From assembly GCA_022578605.1 (NCBI GenBank), contig MU394058.1, positions 248,001-312,000 on the forward strand: 64,000 bases of DNA, written 5' to 3'. Made by a program: the position numbers and the translations under genes. Each line of letters opens with the position of its first letter. Within the stretch, counting starts at the first letter, position 1. The notes beneath the pieces are model-generated. The model did not search any database and had not been told where the DNA came from. It worked only from the letters and a program-made list of their open reading frames with translations. This DNA comes from Camillea tinctor (taxonomy: Eukaryota; Ascomycota; Sordariomycetes; Xylariales; Xylariaceae). Shown piece after piece: positions 35,847 through 47,800 of this stretch.

Positions 35847-38727
35847 ATGTCTTCCAGGCCATCTCAGTACCCTCCAGAGCGGCGCACCAATGGAACCGAT
35901 AATGGAAACCCTTCACGGCCCCGCGCTGGCACCACCGGTCATACTGGACACACCCCGAGACCGTCCGAAGGCGACCCGCGACGTGCCCGCTCCCCCTCGC
36001 GAGCCTACTCTACCCACGCCCACAAGCGCACAGCCTCCAGCAACCATCGACCCGCCAGTCGGGGTCTTGACGAGCGGAGGACCGAGCGGGTCACCGTAAC
36101 CACCAAGGAGAAGCTGATGTCGCGCACCAGGACTCCCGAGAGACGCTCCAAGGAATCGGCTCCACAAGAAAAATGGAGGTCCAAGGAAACAGCCAAGTCT
36201 CGCCAGCAGCCCGAGGTGAGGCGGAGGGAATCAAGACCCGAGCCACCCCCTAGTACGCCGAGATACCCAATTCCTCTTTGTCCTTGCTTTGTTTTGGTCT
36301 AACATTTGAAAATGTCTGTAGCATCGTGGGATCCTATAGCCACGCTCGTGCCGCATTCCTCCGCTCCCCTTGCGCTCCGTGTCTCGTACCCCCCTTTAGC
36401 TTCTGAGGCTCCCCTATCGCAACAGCCCATACCTCTACATGAGCTATCGTTAGAAGCGCAGGAGGCTGCCATAATCGAGGATCTGCTATTCGTATTCATG
36501 GGCTTTGAGGGACAATATGTCCGCTATTCTTACTCCTATAATCCGACTGACGAGAGGGACCGCCTCACCGGCCCCACCTTTAAACTTCTCCCAGGACTTG
36601 ACCCGAGTCTCCAAGACCTGACCATGTCCATGCTCAAGATGGCCACCCACTATTCGGCCCTCGAGACATTTGTCGACGTACAGAGCCGCGAGGAATTCGG
36701 CACCGTCAACCATGCCTTGTGTGCAGCAATCCGGAAGTACTTACAGGACTACCTGGTCATGGTCGCCCAGCTCGAAACCCAGTTTTTAACTAATGATACT
36801 TTTACTTTACATCTTCTTAATATACATACGCTTCCTACGGGTCAGATGCTTTTCCAGCTTTATTCGCTTGCGCATGAGCTTCTCAAGCGGAATGCGCTAC
36901 TAGACGACGAAAGCTCCGAAGATTCAGATCCCGACGATATTGAAAATATCCTCGAGAATCTGAAAAGAGGAGGCGACCTCGTGCCGGGGAACATGACCGG
37001 CAAGAAGGTTTGCAAGGGTGGTGTAGTAATAGGCCTCGTTACTAAACGGCTAGAAACCATGTCTGGTGATCCGGCTGCTAGATCATTACTTACATCCCTA
37101 CTACGTGATGCGAGTCGGCCTTATATGAATATGTTGAACGAATGGCTACATCATGGAGAGATAAGAGACCCGCATTCCGAATTTCTCATCAAGGAGCAAA
37201 AGAGTATCAAGAGAGACAGGCTGGAGCAAGATTATACAGATGACTACTGGGAAAGAAGATATACAATCCGGGAGCCAGATATACCGCCCCAATTACAAGG
37301 CGTTAAAGACAAGGTGCTTTTGGCCGGGAAATATCTTAATGTGGTGCGCGAATGCGGAGGAGTCGACGTTAGTAAGGTGGCCCAAGACGTTCCGAAATCC
37401 TTCGACGATCCACGCTTCCTAGATAATGTCAACAACGCTTATGCCTATGCCAACGAATCGCTTATGAAACTGCTATTAACCACGCACGCCCTCCCCACAA
37501 GACTCCGGTCCCTCAAGCACTACTTTTTCCTCGACCCCTCCGACTATTTCACCTACTTTTTGGAGCTCAGCGCATCGGAAATGCGGAAGCCAGTCAAGTC
37601 CGTTAATGTCGTCAAGCTGCAGTCGCTTCTTGACCTGGTTCTACGTCAACCAGGAAGCATCGTCTCGCTAGACCCTTTCAAGGAGGATGTCCATGTAGAA
37701 ATGAATGAGGTCAGCCTCATAAAGATGTTGCAGCGAGTCGTCAACATCACCGGTATCGAGCAGGGAGAGAGCCTCCAGCCTCTCAGCAGCCAGCCGATCG
37801 AAAACGACAAGAATGCAGTGGGCTTCACGTCTTTACAGCTTGACTACACGGTACCATTTCCAGTGTCTCTTGTCATTAGTCGCAAAACGGTGTGGCGATA
37901 TCAGGCGCTGTTTCGCTACCTTCTCTCGTTAAGATATCTTGAGTCACAGCTTTCGACGACATGGCAGACACACAACAGTGCCATTGTCTGGTGCCACAGG
38001 TCATCGGTCAGAAGCCTAGAGATCTGGAAGAGGCGGGTCTGGACACTAAGAGCAAGAATGATCGTCTTCGTCCAGCAATTGCTTTATTTCTGTACCCTCG
38101 AGGTCATTGAGCCAAATTGGCAGTCTCTAATGTCGAGACTAAAAGCCAAGGACGGCAGCCTGGATGGCTCGGGCAAACCGGACCGCACTGTCGACGAGCT
38201 CATGCAGGATCATGTGGATTTTTTGGATACTTGCCTGAAGGGGTGCATGCTAACCAACGGCAAGCTAATCAGAGTAAGTGATTACTAAATACTACGATTA
38301 TCACTTTCATACTTACCGGTTATAGATCCACTCCAAGCTGATGCAGACTTGCACTGTCTTCGCTGCTTATACTAATTGGCTGTCGCGCGAGCTTGAGAAA
38401 TCCGACCCGGATCTGATCGGTCCAATTAAGCCTCCGAACATGTCAGATGAGCAGTGGAGACGGTTCCAAGCTGTCAAGTCCCAAAAGTCGGAGAGCGGAT
38501 CGAACAGCGTGCTTCTGGACGAAGAGACCCGGATCAGTAATTTGTTCGAAATCATCAAGAAGTGGGAAACAAACTTTAGTCGTCACTTGCAGATTCTACT
38601 AGACGCCCTGAACCACTACGCAGCGACGGAGACGGTCGTTCTCTTGAGTTTATGTGCGAGGTTGGCGACAGCTAATCAAGGTACAGAGTACGCCGGGCTG
38701 AGGACCGAGGAAGATTCCGCTGCTTAA
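35847..38727 (+). CDS. alp4: Gamma-tubulin complex component 2 (Spc97/Alp4 family)
   Basis: Core subunit of the gamma-tubulin small complex, which binds gamma-tubulin at the spindle pole body and templates microtubules. Exons 35847-36252, 36322-38273 and 38326-38727 give 919 residues. The first 135 residues are basic, Pro/Arg/Ser-rich and likely disordered. The GCP2-specific start of the folded part is LLFVFMGFEGQYVRY near 190 (GRIP1 region), followed by LQDLTMSMLKMATHY and LEGFV-like LETFVDVQ. The second half (GRIP2, gamma-tubulin binding) includes LKHYFFLDPSDYFTYFLEL and FPVSLVISRKTVWRYQALFRYLL, with the tail DHVDFLDTCLKGCMLTNGKLIRIH joined across the second intron. GCP3-type proteins lack the EGQY(I/V)R signature, so GCP2 is preferred. 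Head to head with PUP2, tail to tail with AIM41. Confidence 0.95.
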
Positions 38728-39671
38728 GGACGATGAATAAGAGCGAGCGGGCCGGCGGGTGGAGGCAACAAATATCTCATACATCTATCGAGTGTGGTGA
38801 AAGACCTTTTTGAAGCCTTCGAGTTTAGTAATATAGATATCGGAGGCCAGGCAGAGAGAGCGAGGCAGGCGTTTTTTTTGGGCGAGGGAGAGAAAACCAG
38901 TGACATTATGAACGAGACTACGAAGTGATACCTTGATTATATCCAAATCACCAAACATGCGCAAATACACAATCGCCATGTCCCTATATGTATGCCCGTA
39001 CGGTGTCTCATGCTCACATGTGTAGTTGCTCAGCTCGCCTAAGTCTCATGTCATATCAACGTTGCCCCTCGGTAAACCTTATTGCCTTCCATGTCCACAT
39101 TTATCTCGGCTATCCAGGTCACAGCTTTACTACTATCCAACACATATGGACCTATTCAAAGATTCCAGTTTAGGGGCTCGATCGGGGTAAACTTTCAGCT
39201 AGTGGGGTTATTCAAAAGAATGACCTCCTTTTCGAACTCTCAAGTCCTCTCTCATATTCTCAGAAGGGGGGGGGGGGGGGGGGTTGATGTAGAGGAGGTT
39301 GACTTAATTTCCTGTTATTCAGGGTCTATATATTCCCTTTTTTTCTCCTTTCATTTTCCTGTAGAGTGAAGATTTACCTCTGCCTTTTCTCAGATTCCCT
39401 CCAATATCTTGCCCCTTCTCGCCTTCAAACGCCTAGTCATAACCACCACTGAAGTATTCGTACACCTCATAAACATTGTACAGAACCAGGCCAGCTCGCA
39501 TGCGCGTACTTGCGTGCCCATAATACCCTTTACCGCCCTATTCAGCTTTAACCTCACGATCCGATAGCGTGAAGGTTCGGGGCCAAGCGGACATTCTCGA
39601 CTGCACCAACATACCCCTTTCCCCCACCCCCTTGTTTCTTCTTTTCCCTCTTCCTTCCCCTTCCCCCCTTT
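38728..39671. other. 3' spacer between convergent GCP2 and AIM41
   Basis: Intergenic and untranslated DNA. It contains an uninterrupted run of 18 G (39266-39283). Frames here are short and not recognisable. Confidence 0.6.
39266..39283 (+). repeat. G18 homopolymer tract
   Basis: Eighteen consecutive G read directly. Such a tract could fold as a G-quadruplex and is prone to length error in sequencing and replication. Confidence 0.9.
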
Positions 39672-40259
39672 TCAACCAACCACCTCCTTCACCACCTTCG
39701 CCACCTCCCCCTTCTCCACATCCTTCCCATCGAGCGCTCCCCCCGGCGCAAGCAGCCCCTTCATCACATCCCCGACGCGCGCCTTCCCCTTCCCCCCCGC
39801 CGCCTCGAGCGCCGCCTCCACCGCCGCCCGCAGCGCCTCGGGCGTCAGCTCCTCCACCCCGCTCCCCGCCACGTACTCGTCCAGCACGCGCATCTGCGCC
39901 TCCTCGCGCTCCACCAGGTCCGGCCGCGCGGCCCCCCGCGCCTCCTCCGCCGCCTCCTCGTTGGCGCGCCGCGCCCGCCGCAGGAGCGACACGACTTGCG
40001 CGTCGGTGGAAACCGGCGAGCTGGTCTTGGACGCGTTCTGCGTGGCCGCGAGGATGGACCGGAGCACGGCGAGCCGAGGCGCGTCTTTGGCGCGCATCGC
40101 GGTCTTGAGGTCCGATTTGAGTTTGGCGAGGAGAGGGGGTGGCGAGGGGGCGGTTGAGTAGGGGGAGAGGGACAGGCAGAGGGGGGAAGAGAAGGGACGG
40201 GGGGTGCGCTGGAGGAGTGTGGTTGTGAGGCGGGAGGTGGAGGGGCGGAGGGCGGCCAT
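39672..40259 (-). CDS. AIM41: Mitochondrial YqeY/GatB-related protein (AIM41 family)
   Basis: Small mitochondrial protein of the YqeY family, related to the tail domain of GatB amidotransferases; its precise role is not settled. It is a single exon of 195 residues. Residues 1-44 are rich in Arg, Ser and Thr with no acidic residue, a likely matrix-targeting presequence. From about 45 the YqeY pattern follows: LLAKLKSDLKTAMRAKDAPR, LAVLRSILAATQNASK, a helical ERE-EQMRVLDEY region, and the C-terminal GDVMKGLLAPGGALDGKDV with a final KVVKEVVG. These fit the family's typical C-terminal glycine-rich turn. The coding DNA is very GC-rich with G/C at third positions, unlike the flanking spacers, so both strands remain open; the long Pro/Ala frame on the plus strand (39569-40108) is a shadow. 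Confidence 0.9.
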   Translation of the reverse strand: MAALRPSTSRLTTTLLQRTPRPFSSPLCLSLSPYSTAPSPPPLLAKLKSDLKTAMRAKDAPRLAVLRSILAATQNASKTSSPVSTDAQVVSLLRRARRANEEAAEEARGAARPDLVEREEAQMRVLDEYVAGSGVEELTPEALRAAVEAALEAAGGKGKARVGDVMKGLLAPGGALDGKDVEKGEVAKVVKEVVG

Positions 40260-42967
40260 GGTTGTTGGTGGTGGTGGTGATAATAGTTATAACAGTAGTA
40301 ATAGTGGTGGTGGTGGTGGTGGTGATGTTATGCTTTAGTTGGGGAGGTAGCTTTCACAGACGTGGGGTGTTTTATTTCATGAAATTGCTGGGGTTCTGTG
40401 TTATTATACTATAGTATAAGCCGAGGCGGAAAGATCGTCTTTCCTTTCTTCGATGTCTACCAGCTTGTATAGTAGGTTGCTGTGTAGCTTCGGGTAGACA
40501 AGTGTAAGTGGGATGTATTGATGTTAGAAAGAGTTATGCTCAGATCCTTGGCGAGGAAATTTGTGAAAGAGCTTCAATTGGCCAATGAAAGGTAGAGTAC
40601 GTACCTTAGCAGCTTAGACGCTAGTAAATAAAATGCTTAGCTTTTAAGCTTTCTGGCCCCCACTCTCTGTCTACAATGTCAGTATGTGAGTAGATAGTAC
40701 GTAAAACGATACATAGATACCTACCCCTCCCACCCTTTTTAAGTATCAACCTTGAGGTGTGGTACTTTACTTATCGTTTATGTACATAATGGCTGGGATA
40801 AAAACCAGTTTCTGTACCAGACACGATTGGAAATACCTAACTTAAGCAGCCTAGGGAGTTTATCGGTTATACTCCAGATGTTGATTCCATGCTATAGGTG
40901 TGCCTATACATATAAGCTAGTATCCTGTAGCTAGTATCCCGTAGAATAAAACCGCTCTGGAGAGTGACGATGATGACCTCGCGAGATGTTTCCTTGAATT
41001 GCTGGTGTACCTATGCATTTAGAAGACATCCTGCAATTCAGAATTTGACACATGGACCGTGCATGAGGACAAGAGCATCTGCCGAAGTACATATGCTACT
41101 ATAAATTTAGTTATAGTAGATGAATTTATGCATGTTGGATAAACCCTTGCAGAAAGGAATAACCTGAACCTGGATACCGATCGTTATGTATTTCCTCGAG
41201 AGTGCTTTACTGATAACTTCGACGCAAAAAAAAGACAAATGAACATTATGAAGACCACAGCTTAGTCCGCCTCTCAGGTACAATATAGGTATTTGGGAGA
41301 GCTTGAGCCTAGGCTCCCACATTCCAGGAGCTGATTCATCCCTCCGGCTCCGGGTATTAAAGCTTGCGGTATTCATCCTCAGTCTCGATCGGTGATCAGC
41401 GATTTGGGCTGTATGACATGTGGACGTTAGGCATTGAACCAAATTCCCAATGCCAACTTCCTGAACAGGTTCAAAGGAGCCTGGATGACCGCACATGCAG
41501 TCGTGACAATGGAATACTCCGTCACCTGATGAACCAGATCAGCGAGATTGGACCTGTCACAGCATGGATCGGGATGTAGGTCTATACCCGCGGCAGGGTC
41601 CACTGGCCCTGGATGGTCCAGTGTCAGTTAGATCAGATCCTTGGCAGCACTTGGTTACACAGTCACACACAATCACACTGCGTCGAAGGAATGAACTTGG
41701 AAAATTCGACGTGATGCCGGCATACCAGGGCTGGTTCCAAGGATCGGACAAAGTTGCCCGTGATATAAGGAAGGTCAAGGGGGAAACACCGACCAAGTTT
41801 CGCCCGAAGGGAGATTCAGTTCTAGTTGTATGTGTCTCGTACGTGTTGTGAAAGTCTGCTTATAGCCTTCCTAGGTATATAAGGGACAAGGCTCTTTTGT
41901 TTGATTTGATTTCCTTTCCGTTTTTGCTTGCTAGCATCTCCGGTATTCTACCTACTACTTGGGAAGTTATGCTGGTGATGGGAACTCGGTGATATTGGAG
42001 GGGGGCCCACCAACAACTCGGTTCCGCCCGCAAGGGCCTGAAGGGTACATTGTATTAAAGGAGATCAGGTTAGATCATCACTCCATCCATCCATCGAGAG
42101 AGAGATAAAGAGACATGTGCTGTAGAGAGACATATCTGAGCCGTAATAGATATCATTTACTACATCGTCCGGGTGCAGGGTATATCGCAGCAAAGAAACA
42201 GGCGTGCCATGCTCGCAAGAAGTACCAGTACCCTACAATGCATACAACAAAGGTAAGGTTTAAAAACCCGACCCGACAGGATGGTTCAGGTCCCTAAGCG
42301 CGAGGTTGTAGTGGAAAGAACAAGCACCATTGATTCGTTACCTTCCCTTTGGGAGCTGCAAACCTTAAGCTGACCTCGTGCCTTCTAAGTCATCCCGCCT
42401 TGTCGCCATGCCGCCTTCCTGCCAACCCCCATCCTCTGCCGTCATCCACCTTCTGCCACCTGTACCTTTTCATCTTGCGCCTTCCGCTTTTCCTTTCCAC
42501 CCAACTTTATCTCTCTCGCATGCTCTTGCTTATGCTCATGCTCATGCTCATGCTCCTCCCGCCCTCACCCTTAACTTTATCCATAACCTCATCCATAACT
42601 TCATCCATCACCACTCCCTCCTCAGCCGACCATCGAAGAAACATATACACAATCCAAAGTGTAAAAGAAAGATATTCCGCTTGCTACCAGTCAAGTACAG
42701 TTGACGGGTAGAGAATATCCAGTGCTATGCTACCTACAGAAAGAAAGATGCGACGAGAAACGAAACAAAAACAACTCGGGCACTCCATTTCCAAGGTTCC
42801 CTCTAACGATCCATAACAACCGTCATGCGTAAAAATGCAAATAAAAAAAAAAATAAAAAAAAACAAGATAATAATGAGATGCTAAATATACTGACCTAAA
42901 ACACCGATATAAAAAAGGCCCCTAGTCCTTGTTGATTGAAACACAATAGAATTTCCCTCCATCTTCG
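40260..42967. other. Gene-free region between AIM41 and methyltransferase
   Basis: The first part is a TGG/GTG-type trinucleotide-rich stretch (40262-40325) just upstream of AIM41. The rest has only short unrecognised frames (for example 41107-41496 -, 41564-41851 +, 42349-42711 +). A hexamer repeat ATGCTC (four copies, 42532-42555) accounts for part of the last one. Confidence 0.55.
42532..42555 (+). repeat. ATGCTC hexamer repeat, four copies
   Basis: Four exact tandem copies, with a degenerate copy (ATGCTCTTGCTT) just before. Because the unit is a multiple of three it keeps two frames open as Met-Leu or Ala-His repeats. Confidence 0.9.
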
Positions 42968-44813
42968 CTAGATTGCGAACCAGTCTCTTTGCGGATTTGT
43001 TTCCGTCAACGTCTTGGCTTCTTGCCAACACACACATACCTAGAAACCCCCAAATCAGCATGTTTTATTATGAGACAGCATATGAGAGTTAAGGCTATGT
43101 CAACTTACAGCGGGAAGTACGGCTAAGAAACGATTCCAATTCCAGTCAGCCATATGTTTTAAGCTCTTCCCAAAATAAGGGGGATGGGGATAAGCTCGAA
43201 AGATTCACCTTCAGCGCGATGTTGCTAGCCTCCGATCTTGCTTGAGCAACTAAGACATGGAACTCTGTGATCGACATGCTATATGACATCGGTCAGATCG
43301 ACTAATCCAGGGGACGTATCCTGTTGCACCTACCCAAGATAGTGTGTAAACGGGTACAGCGCAAGAGACGAAAGCAGCAACCGAACATTTTCTTGATTCG
43401 CGGAACCTATGTCGAACTCTCGCTGATCTATAATTCATAGTTATTAGTACTGGTATCGAAACAAGCGAGGAAGCATCCATACTATCTGACCACCCGCACA
43501 TTGGCAACGGGATCATCCGCTCGTCAACATCGGTAAACCCGGCGTCTCTTAACCATCCACCAAGTCGGCGTGGTGCTCGCGGGTTTTTGCACTGCTCCAT
43601 CGCGTGGAGGTACGTCTGCGACCATTGTCGCAGCGCAGAGCCTTGAAGCACTTGTAAGCAGTGTGCTGGAGAGGCTCAGTGCTCCGCAACACATACCATC
43701 TGTTATGGTGCCATTGTCGGATTGAGCGTTGAAGTCAATCTCGACCATCTGACACCACCCCCCGCCGCGTAGACACCGGAAGATATCACGCAAATATCCG
43801 GGCCAGCGACTACTGTTGATACCCCCGGCGACTAGTCTACTATTAATGAGGTCGAAGTGGTTGGATCGAAATTGGAACCTGAAAGCAGAACGTCAAGACC
43901 TTATCACTACTATTCACAGATATAGACTCTTACGGCATATTCAGGTCGTCAACATCAAGATAGAGGTTTTCAACACTCTCGTTAGGATTATGGTGGTGAG
44001 GGCTTATATCAATGCCGCGAACCTGGTCAATCACTCGTTAGTAAGACAACTATGTACGGGTGGTGCAGATTTTGCTGCGGCATCACTAATCGCGTCTTTC
44101 CGGATCTTGCTCAAAGGCTACAGGATGTATGCTAGGAAATCCGCTTCGTGTCGAGTTGAGCGATAAGAAATACACGAAGAGTGCACGGGGAGCTTATATT
44201 GCACGCGGCTGGGAAGTAAGAGTTCCCGGACCAAGGAAGAGATCAGGCCGTACGTGCCTCGCATCGAGGATTATCCCAGGCCACTTGAAAGGCCCACTAC
44301 AGTATAGGTGTCAGTGTTTTTCTTTGCGATCAACTTCGCAACAATCGACTCATTAGGTCTTATATGTTCATTGCCTGTGCGAGAGTCTATAGCTCTCAAG
44401 GGTGGAACAAAAGGGGTAAGCAACAACTCGGAAAGCTCCTAACCGATCCTGTCCCAAATCCGCAGTCGAGTATTCGTCTTAACGAACTTATGGGTGGGAA
44501 AATCAATCTTCTATCGAACGTCATAGATAAAACTTCGTGCTGGATTCGCAAACGGATAGTCTCGTCCTAGGGAAGATGGATCAACAAAGTCTCGATTTTC
44601 AATTTCAAAAGGGGCGGCTACGGAAAGTACCTCGTCTACCGGTACAAAATATGTATTGTTGTTGATAGAATATCGTTGGTAAGTTCTGTTGTGGACAATG
44701 AACGTCTCCTGAATCTCTTCGTTGAGTTCTTCGGTTTCTGCGTGGCTATAAGTCGTTAGCTGTCCAGCAATACAGACAAACTGGGGGGGAGAGGGGGGTA
44801 TCTACTCGTCCAT
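42968..44813 (-). CDS. LaeA/UMTA-like SAM-dependent methyltransferase
   Basis: Class I SAM methyltransferase of the fungal UMTA/LaeA-like group; substrate unknown. My model: 44813-44806, 44745-44631, 44566-44444, 44296-44258, 44022-43934, 43878-43697, 43641-43483, 43427-43334, 43278-43209, 43165-43109, 43039-42968, giving 335 residues, a usual size. Visible: EIQETFIVHNRTYQRYSINN, LIFPPI, motif I ILDCGFGTGSW (about 73-83), VRGIDIS (about 96), DVDDLNMPFQF, HFDLINSRLVAGG, RDIFRCLRGGGWCQMVEIDF, FDIGSANQEN and LALYPFTHYLGMS. The fourth intron appears to start with GC (GAG|GCACGT at 44257); a GT donor three bases on would insert extra residues. The first exon (8 nt), exon 10 and the last exon are the least certain. 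It stands alone: no synthase genes lie within 6 kb. Confidence 0.85.
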
Positions 44814-47800
44814 TTCTACGGTTTGTTTCCCTCCTCGAAATACAATAGTCCAATATTGATAAAACCAGATGTAGTTTGTTTATGCCTACGTATTTTCTTA
44901 TCGACTTTTGTATCAAATTCATGTGGCACTAGCGGTCTCGAGCATATGGAAGGTTATATGCTTTCGGGTTGCTGCTTTTCCCACCAGTCAGTCTTACATG
45001 GTTCGTCAACCTTTAGGCCTTGACCAAGCCCAAAAATACAATGACCCAAATTACCCCTTCATCTGTGCTTCGGACCGTTAGCGGCAACTGCATACTACTG
45101 CAGAAATCAAGTTGTTAAGGGCTCTTAAGCCTATGTGGAGCTATGACCTGGTCGAAACAACCACTGCCTGCATATTGCCCATCCACCGCCAGGGCTTGCA
45201 CCCAACGACATAGTTGGTATTACCGTCGATCATGGACACTATGACTACTCCCCTCAACACAAAGCACTCCTCGGTTGTTCCGTTTGACTACGTCTTGTAC
45301 ATAACCGCGGTCCAGAATTCTGCATACAGAGCAACCGTCTCGCTTCTGCATAGCCCCTTTCATAAGGCCTTAGTTAAGGCATGCGCCTAGCTTTCGCTTT
45401 CTACAGATATACTTGTCTATTTGACGAGAAAATATTGCTGGTATAAGGAGCCAGCTATGCTTCTGGGGTACCTGTATTATGGATAGGTAATCGACCTGGC
45501 TACTTGCTAGATGGAAAAGTTCGCATTGGCCTAATGCCATATGGGGAGGGTAGTAAGGTCTAGTATGTGGTCTAATAGGATCGAGCGGCCACACGCGACG
45601 ACCCGAGTAATATTTCCGCTGGCCAATATTAGCTCGGCCTCCTCCTTCCGCCCGACTTTGCTGACGTCCACGGCCCCTTGGCCGCACAGTGGTCATTCAG
45701 GCAAGCTATGGGCTCCTATAGCTCCCATAACCATAGGTTAACCAAACCGAGTGCGGAGTGCTTTCAAAAGGGCAGAAGACCTCGAGTTTCACTAAATGAA
45801 CAACAACTCTCGTATAATTGGACGGTCTTGTAGACAATTGTGAAAGAAGTCCAGAGCACACAAAGTGGACTGAACGGTTTAGGCTGGCTGCTTCAAAAAT
45901 GTCCCGAAGGGGGCGTACAGCAGCCGGTAGCAGTCAAACCCAGGCCACTGGTTCGGCAGTAGCTTAATCTGTCGCACACCCAAGTTATAAATTACATACT
46001 TCCAGAGACATGGACCTGGGTCCGCGTTCCCGGGACTGCTCAAGTCTTCTTGTACCGGTACAGTGTCTTGTCAGGATCAGAACTGTCGACTGTCTATCGC
46101 CTATAGCGAAGGAGGAGTATAGAAGATGGATAGTAAGCATGGCGCATGCAACCCCGATGCAAAAGAAATTTTAATTAGCTTACGGGATGTATTCCGTCTT
46201 CCACGAGTAGTGGCAGCGGTCAGTCACCGGCAGACCTCCACGTAGCGGGCCATCGTGATGACAGGGATGGAAGCCTGCAGAACATTCACCATCCCTAGCT
46301 TGATTAGGAAGAGGCTACAACGGGTTGCTACTGTCTAGTTGCAGTTCTGTTCGACATGTAGGGGACAAAAAATTCGCAAAAGTTCCGGGGCGAGTGGTCT
46401 CCGCTGCTGGTCATAGGCACCTTTTGTTTTCAGCCATGGGCCGGCTCCTTTATTTGCAATCATGCTTACGCCGTTGACACATTACAGAATTGGCAACTAG
46501 CTCATGGGAAATCCGCCACCAGCATCTGCCATTGACCTCATGGCATCCCCTTTTTTGAATTCGTAGCTTGACATTCACAGGTTGAACACGTTTAGCTATA
46601 TGGACATTCATTCTATTTGAGACTTGGCCGTGGTTACGGGCTAGAACTCGCAGCATTTATGCTCACCCCTCCCCCCTTTAACATATATATTAGCATACAT
46701 GCTTATGACTTCGTGTTCTTACGAAAGACCGAGCGAGCGGGCCATCTGGAACCATCTTGTGGAGTCAGCTCTAAGATACATATCCTACACAGCTACATAG
46801 TACATGCCCCGGCAAGGGCGCCGATCTCCAGGTCGTTGGGATGGGACATACATGTGACTGGTGCGAGCTTGGATCGAAAATTTCAAACTGGACAGACTAT
46901 ATCTTGGAGGTGACTGCACATCTCCTGACACGATGTCACCTCGTTTCGTGGAAGGATAAGACGCAACCACCCTCGAGATAGCCAGAGAGCACAGAGGCTC
47001 CCAGGCCGGTGGGCACATTTCCCCCCTCTACATACATAGCTATCCAAACCTCTTTAGTATCGGTAAGATGGTGGAGTTGTTAAAGTTACTAATTGAAACG
47101 AATCAGTAACAAAGACTGGCCATCGTGCACCACGGCGATTATTAGACGGACCATTTGTTGTCAAACGCTAACCAGCTACCCCTGGCTTGCATATTGCAGG
47201 CCATTTGCTAACAGCCCCCGCTTGACAAGATCAGACCAGGTCCCCCCATACGATTGACACCTGCACGCACGCAATTTTCCTTTCCGCTCGATAGTGCCCG
47301 AAAGGGGACCAGACTGCTGGATCAGCCCTTCCATAAACTGGATTTACCAACCGGTTGGGCCATACTTGAGGCCTATGGTCCCAAAAAGGGGTCTGGTTAA
47401 AGCCCAAGCTTCTGAGTGTTTTCTGAGTATCCGGCATCCCTTGTCCTTCTCAATCAACAATGATTTTTTAGAAAAGGGGCTTTACAAATGACTTTCTATC
47501 ATCATCCTCCGGTATCTTACTCTGGTGATCATGCATTAGCGCGTACCAGAGTATCGGGTCAGGTTCTTGTGGGCGTGACTGTATCCGGAGTTCAGAGAGC
47601 AAATGTTCGTCGACATTCGAACATCCACCAGGGCTAGTTTTAGCCCGGAGTCTCAGATCCCGCTACAGCTATTTCCCTGGGAGTCCGTTTATCGAGACCC
47701 TCACATAAGCAGGTAATCATGTTGGGGGGGTGCCTCTCCACTTAGCTTCATCCAAAAAGACCACAAAAGGGCCCTCCCCCCCCCCCCCGCTAATCTAGCT

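Noticed and set aside
36306..38288. GCP2 as a single exon starting at 36306 (MSVASWDP)
   Set aside because: That ATG lies in the intron before the TCTGTAG acceptor; using the upstream exon gives the longer frame, and the end at 38288 runs into the second intron.
39569..40108. 179-codon Pro/Ala/Arg-rich plus-strand frame
   Set aside because: Shadow of AIM41 produced by high third-position G/C; the composition is that of an antisense frame.
45060..45360. Decayed coding fragment with readable peptide stretches
   Set aside because: I could read a short frame with stops at both ends but could match it to no family; kept only as a remark in the gene-poor region.
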